From Sphingobacteriales bacterium 50-39 (GTDB taxonomy: Bacteria; Bacteroidota; Bacteroidia; Chitinophagales; Chitinophagaceae): a DNA stretch of 64,000 bases. Of the stretch, positions 53,323-61,066 are shown one piece after another. A program made the translations under genes and the position numbers. The stretch is from assembly GCA_001898505.1 (NCBI GenBank), contig MKTZ01000009.1, positions 62,001 to 126,000 of the forward strand, written 5' to 3'. Below the pieces are notes generated by a model that saw only the letters and a program-made list of their open reading frames with translations, made no database searches and was not told the origin of the DNA. The first letter of the stretch is position 1. The number at the start of each line of letters is the position of its first letter.

Positions 53323-53840
53323 CTTTCAAATGTACAATAATTCGCCATTCACGCAGAGCCGCCCACCTGCGTATTCCAACAATATATTTCCATTCGATGT
53401 CTGAGAAAAGTGCCTTCGTTTTCCAAATTCTGAATTAGTCCAGTCATTTCCGGAAGATAGATGAAATTGTACTCAGTTTATTCTGGATAATCTCAAGATC
53501 GTGTTCCAGAATAATGGCGCGATTTAGCAATGAATGGACTCACCTTACAGTTTAGCGGCCATTGACATTGAGACAAACGAGGAAATACTTTTATTTGACA
53601 AAACCCTTCATAGCCTCAACTAGCGGTAAGGTTGAAGTGAAGAGAGAAAAGAAGCTATTTTGTCCAGAAGGAAATTTGTTCATACCCTATAGAAGGCAGT
53701 TAGACGCCAAGAGCGGTTGACGAATAGGGAATATTTTGCAAATTTTCGACACTGGCTGCAAAAAATTTGCAAAAACCCGCATATCTTTCTTATCTTCAAA
53801 GGATTATTAACATCCAAAACGACTTGCTCAATCGCTAATC
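53323..53840. other. Intergenic region before the GH9 gene
   Basis: This 518-bp stretch holds no convincing gene. It is AT-rich. Its notable content is a 13-bp perfect inverted repeat at 53734-53746 and 53762-53774, described separately. Confidence 0.5.
53734..53774. promoter_or_regulatory. Paired TTTGCAAA palindromes upstream of the GH9 gene
   Basis: TTTTGCAAATTTT (53734-53746) and AAAATTTGCAAAA (53762-53774) are exact inverted repeats, and each contains the palindrome TTTGCAAA. The two palindrome centres are about 31 bp apart, close to three helical turns. The pair ends 66 bases before the ATG. A dimeric regulator bound to both would fit. Confidence 0.5.
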
Positions 53841-56288
53841 ATGAAAAAGGTACTCTCCTCGGCATTGCTGCTCCTTTGTCCCGCGGCGCTATTATTTGCC
53901 CAAATAGACCCAAAACTACAGGATGACATCCGCAAAACCGGCTATGTACATAGCCCGTTGCCGCTGGATTATACTAAATCTTTTGAGTCTTTCGGGCTCA
54001 CCAAAAAGGTGCTGGTCTCGGACATGCTCTGTGATATGGAAGACCTGAACAAATGGTCCCATAAGGGTATCGGCGGCATGTCGCTTACCAGCGAACGAAG
54101 CATCTCAGGAAAACAAAGCATGCGGCTGGTGGCGCCTAGCACCTATCCCCAATTCCTCGGCTGGGGTCTGGGCTTCGGTACCTCTATGGCAAGTTTTGAT
54201 GTCGGAGGAGCCAACTGGGAAAAATACAATCGTATCCATTTCTATATCTACCCGAATTGTGAGGGCGCCCGTAGCATCTATCTTAACTTATATGTCGAGA
54301 ACGACGGTAAAACAAAGGTCCCCGATAAATATGGCCGGGAAGGTTATCATGAGATCAACCTGATCAACCATCAATGGAATGAATGCTTTGTGGAAATGAG
54401 CGAACTGGCCCGGGATAAAGTAACAAAACTATCCTTCGCCATCGAGGTATTCGGAAAAGAGCGAACCATGGGGGACTCGTTGAAATTCGACATCGATGCA
54501 GTGTCCCTGCAAACGATCGACAACCCGGAAGTCGTCAGCGGCTGGATGCCGGCCGAAAATCGCATTATCTATTCTACATCAGGCTATGGGGTCGAAAGTG
54601 ACAAATCCGCGGTCGTCCGGGTAGCCAGCCACAATGGTCGGTTTCAATTGGTGGATAATGTGTCCAACGGCGTGGTCTATGAAGGAAAGGTCGACTCGAA
54701 GAAAACAGCCATCGGCAATTTCGAAACCATCGATTTCAGCAATTTCAAAAAGGAAGGCCAGTACTACCTGCGCGTCGGCAATGTTACCAGCAAGCCTTTT
54801 TACATCAGCCGCAACATTTGGGACAATTCTGCCTGGCGGATGCTGAACTATGTCTTCTGCGAACGATGTGGCTACCCGATTCCCGGCAAGCACGGCGCCT
54901 GTCACAGTGATCTGCACGCAGTATCCAACGGCAAGATCTTCCCCTTCAATGGGGGGTGGCATGATGCCGCGGATATGTCGCAGCAGGTACTCCAATCGGG
55001 TGAATTGATTTACTCCTTACTCGAAATGGCTAGCCGGGCTAAAGAAAAAGCCAACAATGAACTATTCCTCAGACTCCAGGAAGAAGCCGAATGGGGTATC
55101 GACTGTATTCTGAAATCCCGGTTGGGCGACGGCTACCGTGCTCAAACCTGGGGCACCAATTTATGGACGGATGGCTTTATCGGCACCGGAGACGATTCCA
55201 GCCGGTGGCGCAGGGTGCACGTACACAACCGGGCCTTTGAAAATTTTGTTTTTGCCGGCATCGAAGCTTATGCATCGATGAAGATCGAAAATGATCCAGC
55301 GCTCAAAGAAAATCTCCGTAAGGTGGCCATAGAAGATTTTACTTTTGCAAAGAAGCGGTTCGACAGCCTGAGCTTTAATGATCTGAGCAGCATCGGCGGC
55401 GGCGGTGACCATGCGGCGATGGCTTCCAACAGCCAGTATTCAGCCAATATTTCATTTGCCGCAAGTTTGTTGTACCAATTAACGAGCGACAAGTACTACG
55501 CGGATGAGGCTGCCAAAGCCATTCAATACACGGTGCAATGTCAGCAAACGGACCCCCTCCATGATAAAGATAAGCTCAGGGGATTCTTCTATCGCGACCT
55601 GAATAAAAAGTCCATCGTACATTACACCCATCAGTCCCGTGACCAGGTGTACATGCAGGCATTGACAGCGCTTTGCGAGACCCAACCCAACAATCCCGAT
55701 TACAAAAAATGGGAAGGCGCCATTCGGATGTATGGCGATTACCTCAAGACCATTGCGCGCTATGTAGAACCTTATGGTTTGGTGCCGAGCGGCGTATATC
55801 AAATAGATGAGGTGAAGGATTCCGTTAACTTTTACAAAGTACAGGTTGGCATTTTCAGCGGCGCCACCAACGATTACAAACAGCAACTCGCCCACGGCTT
55901 CAGATTGGATGACGACCACTACCTGCGGGTCTATCCCGTATGGTTCTCTTTCCGGGGAAATGCCGCGGTCCAACTATCTACGGGCAAGGCAGCCGCACTT
56001 GCTGGTAAATTCCTGAAGGATAAAGAACTGATGAATATTGCCGAACAACAGTTGTTCTGGATCGTTGGAAAAAACCCCTTTGGCCAATCATATGTCTGGG
56101 GAGAAGGAAGCAATTACCCGCAACTTTATACGGCATTACCCGGTGAAACAGTAGGCGGCATTCCGGTCGGGATGGAATCGAAAGGCAATGAGGATATCCC
56201 TTATTGGCCACAGTTCAACACTGCAACGTATAAGGAAGTATGGGTTGCGCCGGCAGCACGTTGGCTTTCCCTGATTTCCGAGTTTTAA
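53841..56288 (+). CDS. Glycoside hydrolase family 9 (endoglucanase-type)
   Basis: The 815-residue exported enzyme has a signal peptide (LLLLCPAALLFAQ), an N-terminal carbohydrate-binding-like beta domain (residues 50-225), the Ig-like CelD_N domain (235-325, ending GQYYLRVGNVTSKPFYIS) and a GH9 (alpha/alpha)6 domain to the end. GGWHDAADM at 371-379 holds the aspartates that activate water; GGGGDHAAMASNSQYSANISFAASLLYQLT and FWIVGKNPFGQSYVWGEG follow the GH9 order; the acid is probably E799 in TYKEVWV. GH9 enzymes cut beta-1,4-glucans. There is no T9SS domain, so it may stay in the periplasm. It lies in an accessory region, about 3 kb from the SusC/SusD genes. Confidence 0.9.
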   Translation: MKKVLSSALLLLCPAALLFAQIDPKLQDDIRKTGYVHSPLPLDYTKSFESFGLTKKVLVSDMLCDMEDLNKWSHKGIGGMSLTSERSISGKQSMRLVAPSTYPQFLGWGLGFGTSMASFDVGGANWEKYNRIHFYIYPNCEGARSIYLNLYVENDGKTKVPDKYGREGYHEINLINHQWNECFVEMSELARDKVTKLSFAIEVFGKERTMGDSLKFDIDAVSLQTIDNPEVVSGWMPAENRIIYSTSGYGVESDKSAVVRVASHNGRFQLVDNVSNGVVYEGKVDSKKTAIGNFETIDFSNFKKEGQYYLRVGNVTSKPFYISRNIWDNSAWRMLNYVFCERCGYPIPGKHGACHSDLHAVSNGKIFPFNGGWHDAADMSQQVLQSGELIYSLLEMASRAKEKANNELFLRLQEEAEWGIDCILKSRLGDGYRAQTWGTNLWTDGFIGTGDDSSRWRRVHVHNRAFENFVFAGIEAYASMKIENDPALKENLRKVAIEDFTFAKKRFDSLSFNDLSSIGGGGDHAAMASNSQYSANISFAASLLYQLTSDKYYADEAAKAIQYTVQCQQTDPLHDKDKLRGFFYRDLNKKSIVHYTHQSRDQVYMQALTALCETQPNNPDYKKWEGAIRMYGDYLKTIARYVEPYGLVPSGVYQIDEVKDSVNFYKVQVGIFSGATNDYKQQLAHGFRLDDDHYLRVYPVWFSFRGNAAVQLSTGKAAALAGKFLKDKELMNIAEQQLFWIVGKNPFGQSYVWGEGSNYPQLYTALPGETVGGIPVGMESKGNEDIPYWPQFNTATYKEVWVAPAARWLSLISEF

Positions 56289-56358
56289 CTCTTTCCATTG
56301 GTTTAGACTGAATCGTTAGCAAAGCGAGGATAGAAGGTCTCAGCAAGGCTGCCTGTTC

Positions 56359-56790
56359 TTGGTTATAAAGACTATCAATCAATACAAGGAGTATTGTAAT
56401 CTGCTGGAAGAGATCGCCGTAATTAAAAAGAAAACCAGACAACAACAGGATACGATTGAATTGCTGAACCTACTTATTGAGAAATGGGATGAAGAGCATA
56501 ATACATTTTCTGATGCCGGCCCTGTAGAGCTCCTAGACTACCTTATGAAGGAAAACAAGCTCAAGGCTGTAGACCTTGCCAGAGAATTGGCAGTAAGTAA
56601 AAGCCTTGTATCTGATATCGTCCATTACCGGCGCGGGTTGTCGATGGAAATTATTCGTAAGCTGGCCAATCGGTTCGAGGTATCCCAGGAGCTTTTCAAC
56701 AAGCCTTATAAACTTATTTCGCCGGTGAACTCACATTTAAAAGATGCCAGTGTGATGAATACAAAAAAATGGCTCTCGAAAGCCGTCTGA
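56359..56790 (+). CDS. HigA-like antitoxin with helix-turn-helix (Xre), no toxin partner seen
   Basis: The 143-residue protein has a helical N-terminal region (residues 5-45, NQYKEYCNLLEEIAVI) and an Xre-type HTH (residues 60-112: LLDYLMKENKLKAVDLARELAVS, KSLVSDIVHYRRGLS, KLANRFEVS). This is the layout of HigA-type antitoxins of Bacteroidota. No toxin open frame is found in the 70 bases upstream or on either strand next to it. The start is uncertain: the TTG at 56359 is used. It is probably an orphan regulator. Confidence 0.75.
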   Translation: MVIKTINQYKEYCNLLEEIAVIKKKTRQQQDTIELLNLLIEKWDEEHNTFSDAGPVELLDYLMKENKLKAVDLARELAVSKSLVSDIVHYRRGLSMEIIRKLANRFEVSQELFNKPYKLISPVNSHLKDASVMNTKKWLSKAV

Positions 56791-56867
56791 CTTTTAATTC
56801 GACCTGAGCAGCCCAATTTTTGTACTGTGCCATTCCCCAGGTTATTTGATTGAGTGGGGTCGATGAT

Positions 56868-57353
56868 TTACTTCTCTCCTAATAGATGGTTAGCCGAATT
56901 GTTGATAACCGCATAGCCCCAGGCGGACTTATTACGGAGGTTCTCATGATCCTGCATGGTCGCTTTACGAACAACCTCAAATCCTTTCAATACCTTGGTT
57001 GCTGTGGAGTAATACAGAGCATCAACAACCAATTCAATTTCTAAATTATTTTTTACCGGATCGATATATCCTTCGATAGCCTCGTTACAAAATAAGATTG
57101 TTTTGATATGTGCATGTCCCTGACGTAAGATGGTGAGAGGTGAGCTTTCTAAGCTATTGGCGGTTGGCTTGCTATCGCCTATCCAATCGAGCAGACCTGC
57201 ATAAAACATTCTAGTTGTATAAAGCCCCTTTTCTTTTGGCACATCCAGAACAATCCCACATGCATATTTGCTATTTGAGAGTTTGATAGGCCAGAAATGC
57301 CCCGGTCTTAACCTGGCATTTGATTTTGGAACAAAAGGATATGCAATATCCAT
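56868..57353 (-). CDS. Imm26-like immunity-type protein
   Basis: The 161-residue protein begins YPFVPKSNARLRPGHFWPIKLSNSKYACGIVL, which recalls the Imm26 family pattern (a basic residue, PGDxFxIPL, kYAxGrVl). The rest is a mixed fold (MFYAGLLDW, ILFCNEAIEGYIDP, VDALYYSTATKVLKGFEVVRKAT). Imm26 members neutralise nuclease-type polymorphic toxins. No toxin gene is present in the window. ATG 57353 was chosen rather than the upstream frame start at 57401. The terminator of the DUF1269 gene lies just before it. Confidence 0.5.
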   Translation of the reverse strand: MDIAYPFVPKSNARLRPGHFWPIKLSNSKYACGIVLDVPKEKGLYTTRMFYAGLLDWIGDSKPTANSLESSPLTILRQGHAHIKTILFCNEAIEGYIDPVKNNLEIELVVDALYYSTATKVLKGFEVVRKATMQDHENLRNKSAWGYAVINNSANHLLGEK

Positions 57354-57399
57354 GAATAAGTTGGTTAGGTCTTTAACTTTTAAAAGGGACAAGATAAGC

Positions 57400-57434
57400 A
57401 TTAAAAATAACCCTCGCCTGGCCGGCGAGGGTTA
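57400..57434 (-). terminator. Rho-independent terminator of the DUF1269 gene
   Basis: An 11-bp perfect stem (57408-57418 with 57424-57434, TGGCC loop) is followed on the minus strand by TTTTT. It ends the DUF1269 transcript 10 bases after its stop. Confidence 0.9.
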
Positions 57435-57444
57435 AAGATCTGGA

Positions 57445-58218
57445 TCAGGCCTCCGCACCTTTTAGCGATTCTTTCCCCAGAACAGCCTGCATTTGTTTCT
57501 CGAGATCTGCGATCTTTTTATGATGCTTTTCGATCTTGCTTCTTAATTTTTCAATTTTTCTATCTTTGGCAGATGCCTTAATATCTGTTATGGCATCTTT
57601 CACCTTGTCTTTGAATTCAGCAATCCTTTCTTTTCTTTCTTCTTTTAATTTGACGATCTTCTGCCGGATCTTGTCCTTCTCTTTGTCGGATGCAGCCTTT
57701 AGCTTTGCTCTTGCGGCGGCGACCTCTTCATCCAACTCATCGATTTCTTCGTCGGAATGTTTGGTATACTCATAGTCTACATCGGACCTGGTCAGGGTTC
57801 CGCCCAGCGATGAAAGTGAGTTGTCGACAAAGACGGGATCGTCCTCTTCTATCTCGGCAATGACGGATGCCATCCCGGGTTGCAATTGATTGGCCGCCTT
57901 GGAAACAAAATCCTCTGCGAACCCGTAATTGTCCGCCTCCACCGCTGTGCCAACCACTGTTCCGGTGAACATGCCTGCTACAAAGCCGACGGGACCGGCC
58001 AACGCTCCAATGAGCGAACCGATGGCCATGCCTGATAATGTCGACAGGCCTTCGGTGGTATCAGCCTGTAGTACCTGGGCCTCCCCATTCGCATTTTTTT
58101 TGACAATGACCATTTCATAAATGGTGATGTCGCCAATGGAGTCCAGCTCATGAAATTTTTGCGAAGCTTCGATGGCTTCTGCTTCCTCCTTGAAGGTAGC
58201 AATGATGAGATTTGTCAT
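57445..58218 (-). CDS. DUF1269 family protein with long coiled-coil tail
   Basis: The 257-residue protein starts with the DUF1269 pattern: NLIIATFKEEAEAIEA, the YEMVIVKKN strand, and a glycine-rich hydrophobic hairpin (GMAIGSLIGALAGPVGFVAGMFTGTVVG) at about 65-95, followed by GMASVIAEIEEDDPVFVD. Residues 165-250 form a long charged coiled coil (DELDEEVAAARAKLKAASDKEKDKIRQK and on) that most DUF1269 proteins do not have. Function is unknown; the family has been linked to stress. The start at 58218 matches the family; earlier in-frame codons to 58323 lack similarity. Confidence 0.85.
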   Translation of the reverse strand: MTNLIIATFKEEAEAIEASQKFHELDSIGDITIYEMVIVKKNANGEAQVLQADTTEGLSTLSGMAIGSLIGALAGPVGFVAGMFTGTVVGTAVEADNYGFAEDFVSKAANQLQPGMASVIAEIEEDDPVFVDNSLSSLGGTLTRSDVDYEYTKHSDEEIDELDEEVAAARAKLKAASDKEKDKIRQKIVKLKEERKERIAEFKDKVKDAITDIKASAKDRKIEKLRSKIEKHHKKIADLEKQMQAVLGKESLKGAEA

Positions 58219-58385
58219 TTTTTCCCTTTTGCGTGTGAAGAAATGTGTGTTGCTGTCGGTCGGGTGGGAATTCAATGGGCGAGGTATAGTATTAAGGTAC
58301 GCCAAATAAAATAATTCGTTCAAAGGTACAGTATTATCAAAATGTGGCTAAATTCGTGTAGTTTTAATTCCACAAAACTTTATCT

Positions 58386-59628
58386 GTGACTTACCGGATT
58401 GCATTGCCCAAACTGGCTTGCTTCGTTATTTTTCTGACCCTGAACGCACAAGCCCAAAACACCCTTGACAAAGCCGGACTCGGGTCTGGCGCTACAGCCT
58501 CCGCCGCATATAGCACTCGCCGTCTCAGCAGCAGCTACTCGGGTTATGCCCTGCGCGTACTCCGAACCAGCGACAACACGCTCCTGGACATCGGATTCAC
58601 GGCCAACGGCGACCTCGATAGTACCGCGTTAAAGACCTTTGTGGGATCATCGACCGGACAAGCGACCACCTGGTATGATCAGAGCGGCCATGGGCTTGAC
58701 CTGACTCAGGCCACCATCGCCCGCCAGCCCATCCTGGTCAACAGCGGGACGATCAATAGGGAGAATAATCGCCCCTTTATCAGATTCTTCGGCAGCGGAA
58801 CTACCTATAACAGTCTGAACCTGGCGGCAGATATGACAACGGTGGGACATGTCTCGGCTGTGCTGCGATTCAGCGCCAGCATTTACCCCAACCTCCGCGC
58901 CCTGGCCGACCACACTGACTATTGCAGAGGCGGAACCATCCACGCCTTCGACGGGCACCACCTGGAATAATATTGGCAGCGATCGCAATCAATACCATGA
59001 TATTTCATTCGGCGGCGGTTATGGTGAGCTGATCGTCTTTCCTTCCGCCCTCTCGACCGCGGACCGCCAGACACTCGAAAGCAATGAGGCGGCCTATTTT
59101 GCGATAACTACACTGCCAGTGACCTGGTTATCCTTTACTGCCCATGCCGCTGACAACGCGGTGGTGCTGCAATGGCAGACGGCCTTCGAACAAAACTCAA
59201 AGGACTTTACCATACAATACAGTCCGGATGGACATTCCTGGACCAATCTTGCCACGTTGCCTGCAGCCGGCAACAGCAGCAGCACCCGCACTTACAGCTA
59301 TGTTCGCCATGACCCGCCAACGGGCGATAATTACTACCGGATACTCCAAACAGACCTGGATGGAAATGCGCATTACAGCTCTATCGACCTGGTGAAGATC
59401 GGGGCCAAACAAGACGAATTCAAGCTCCTTCAAAACCCCGTGACCACGGGTGTGCTGCGTGTCAGCATCAACAGCCCGACGACCCTGTCGCTTTTTACGG
59501 TGGACGGGAAGTTGCTCTGGAAGAGACATTATGATCCCGGAACCGCGGAGATCCGTCTCGGCAGCTATGCCTACGGAGAATATATTTTGGCGGGTAAGAC
59601 CAGCAGCATCCGCCTGCTGGTTCAATAA
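58386..59628 (+). pseudogene. Frameshifted secreted protein with T9SS-type end (arabinofuranosidase-B-like domain)
   Basis: Two overlapping frames give one protein. Frame 1 (GTG 58386 to a stop at 58970) has a signal peptide (LACFVIFLTLNAQAQ) and a fold I associate with AbfB-type catalytic domains: STRRLSSSYSGYALRVLR, TTWYDQSGHGLDLTQ. It ends in DGHHLE. Removing one G from the GGG at 58953-58955 continues the frame as DGTTWNNIGSDRNQYHDI, then the FN3-like linker (NAVVLQWQTAFEQNSKDF) and a C-terminal end with KLLQNPVTTGVLRVS. So a one-base insertion divides the gene. It may be a pseudogene, a programmed site or a sequence error. Its end overlaps the SusD stop by 7 bases. Confidence 0.75.
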
Positions 59629-61046
59629 CCCTGATTCTGCGCCAGGTTGCTGTTGAGCTTGATCTCGTTGAAAGGTATCGGCCAGATCCAGCTGCGTGAA
59701 TCAGGGCCTACAGAGCATACATTTGAAAGAGAGCCGCCTGCGCTGCCGCATTCATCCCTGTCAATCGCCCTGGTTGTCCGCTTGATATCAAACCACCGGT
59801 GGCCTTCCCCGATGAGCTCCAGCCGGCGCTCGGTAAAGATCGCATCGAACACAGCGCTGCCTGTCTCGGACCCGGCCGCGACGCCGCGGGCCGCACGCAA
59901 GGTATTCAGGTCATCCAGACCGGCTCCGGGAGTCAGACGGTATTTGCATTCGGCCCGGATCAGGAACATTTCGCTGGTACGGTAGACTTTGAAATTCCGG
60001 GTGCCTATGTATTTGTAGAGCAGGGTGCGGCTTATATTGCCTGTCCCCGGGATATCGCGCCGGATGACGTTGGTGTCATTCCGGATGCCGCCGGCAGGGG
60101 AATAGACGAGGTCGCGAAAATTATTGGCGACGCGATAGGCGGCATGAAGGCCATTGTTGCATACGCCGGGTCGCATAGTCTGATCGTTTGGGACTTGCCA
60201 GACGATCTCGGACAGCGTATTGTCGAGCCATATCTGCGGGTAGTCGGTGGTATTCGCCAATGGTATTTTCCCGATGACGATAGTTGCGTCAGCTGCAGCC
60301 TGGTCGTACTGACCATTGTAGAGACCGATCCTGGCCAACATGGCGTGTATACAGGTAGAATCAATAAAGAAGCGATTGGGGTTGCTGACATCCCCATATT
60401 GACGATAGATGGCAAGCGCGCTATTCAGATCGTTGTAAATACTGTCATAGCATTTTTTTACAGAGATACGCGAAGGTTTGGCGGACAGGGGGTCGTCAGG
60501 ACTGAAAATTGTAATATAAGGCACTCCCAGGCTGTCCGAATTGCGCGTGTAAGATTGTGCATAATAGCGCAACAGGTCGAAATGACAATGAGCCCTCAAC
60601 GCTCTTGCCTGCGCCTCGAGTTGGAAAGCACTGGCAATTGTGCTCCCGGACTCATATCCCTTGCAATTTTGGATCACGTTATTTGCCGCACTGATAACGA
60701 CATAGGCCTGTGTAAATGCCCCGCTGATGATGGGGTCGTCCGCTGCGTATACCCATCTTGACGCATTTTCCCAGTCACCCAATGACTCATACGCTTCGAT
60801 AAAATCATCGCCCATAATATCGGGGAGACTGCTCCATGCCATGGCGGCGCCTCCGCTGCCCCCGTAGTACTTAGGGTTTTGCAGATCACCATAAGCGCCG
60901 GCCTGAACGGCTGTCAGATCATTGAAATCATTGATATCGGTGTGGATCGTCTGTGGTTTGGTATCCAGATTTTTCAGACAGGAGCTAAAAAGTAAGGCAC
61001 AGGCCAGGACTGGTGTCGAAAACTTTATAATAGAGTGCTGTAACAT
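59622..61046 (-). CDS. SusD/RagB family nutrient-binding outer-membrane lipoprotein
   Basis: The 474-residue lipoprotein has a signal ending LACALLFSSCLK (cysteine at 23) and the SusD order: the N-terminal TPR-like helices (ALRAHCHFDLLRYYAQSYT, CYDSIYNDLNSAL), the LIRAECKYRL strand-helix, NTLRAARGV and the closing FTERRLELIGEGHRWFDIKR. It is held at the outer membrane and caps the SusC channel for glycan or other polymer uptake. It lies 20 bases after the SusC gene, in the same transcript. The specific ligand cannot be read from sequence. Confidence 0.95.
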   Translation of the reverse strand: MLQHSIIKFSTPVLACALLFSSCLKNLDTKPQTIHTDINDFNDLTAVQAGAYGDLQNPKYYGGSGGAAMAWSSLPDIMGDDFIEAYESLGDWENASRWVYAADDPIISGAFTQAYVVISAANNVIQNCKGYESGSTIASAFQLEAQARALRAHCHFDLLRYYAQSYTRNSDSLGVPYITIFSPDDPLSAKPSRISVKKCYDSIYNDLNSALAIYRQYGDVSNPNRFFIDSTCIHAMLARIGLYNGQYDQAAADATIVIGKIPLANTTDYPQIWLDNTLSEIVWQVPNDQTMRPGVCNNGLHAAYRVANNFRDLVYSPAGGIRNDTNVIRRDIPGTGNISRTLLYKYIGTRNFKVYRTSEMFLIRAECKYRLTPGAGLDDLNTLRAARGVAAGSETGSAVFDAIFTERRLELIGEGHRWFDIKRTTRAIDRDECGSAGGSLSNVCSVGPDSRSWIWPIPFNEIKLNSNLAQNQGY

Positions 61047-61066
61047 TGTTAATGCGTTTTAACAGG

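Noticed and set aside
56289-56358. HigB toxin partner upstream of the HigA-like gene
   Set aside because: The 70-bp gap is too short, and no toxin C-terminal sequence can be read in any frame.
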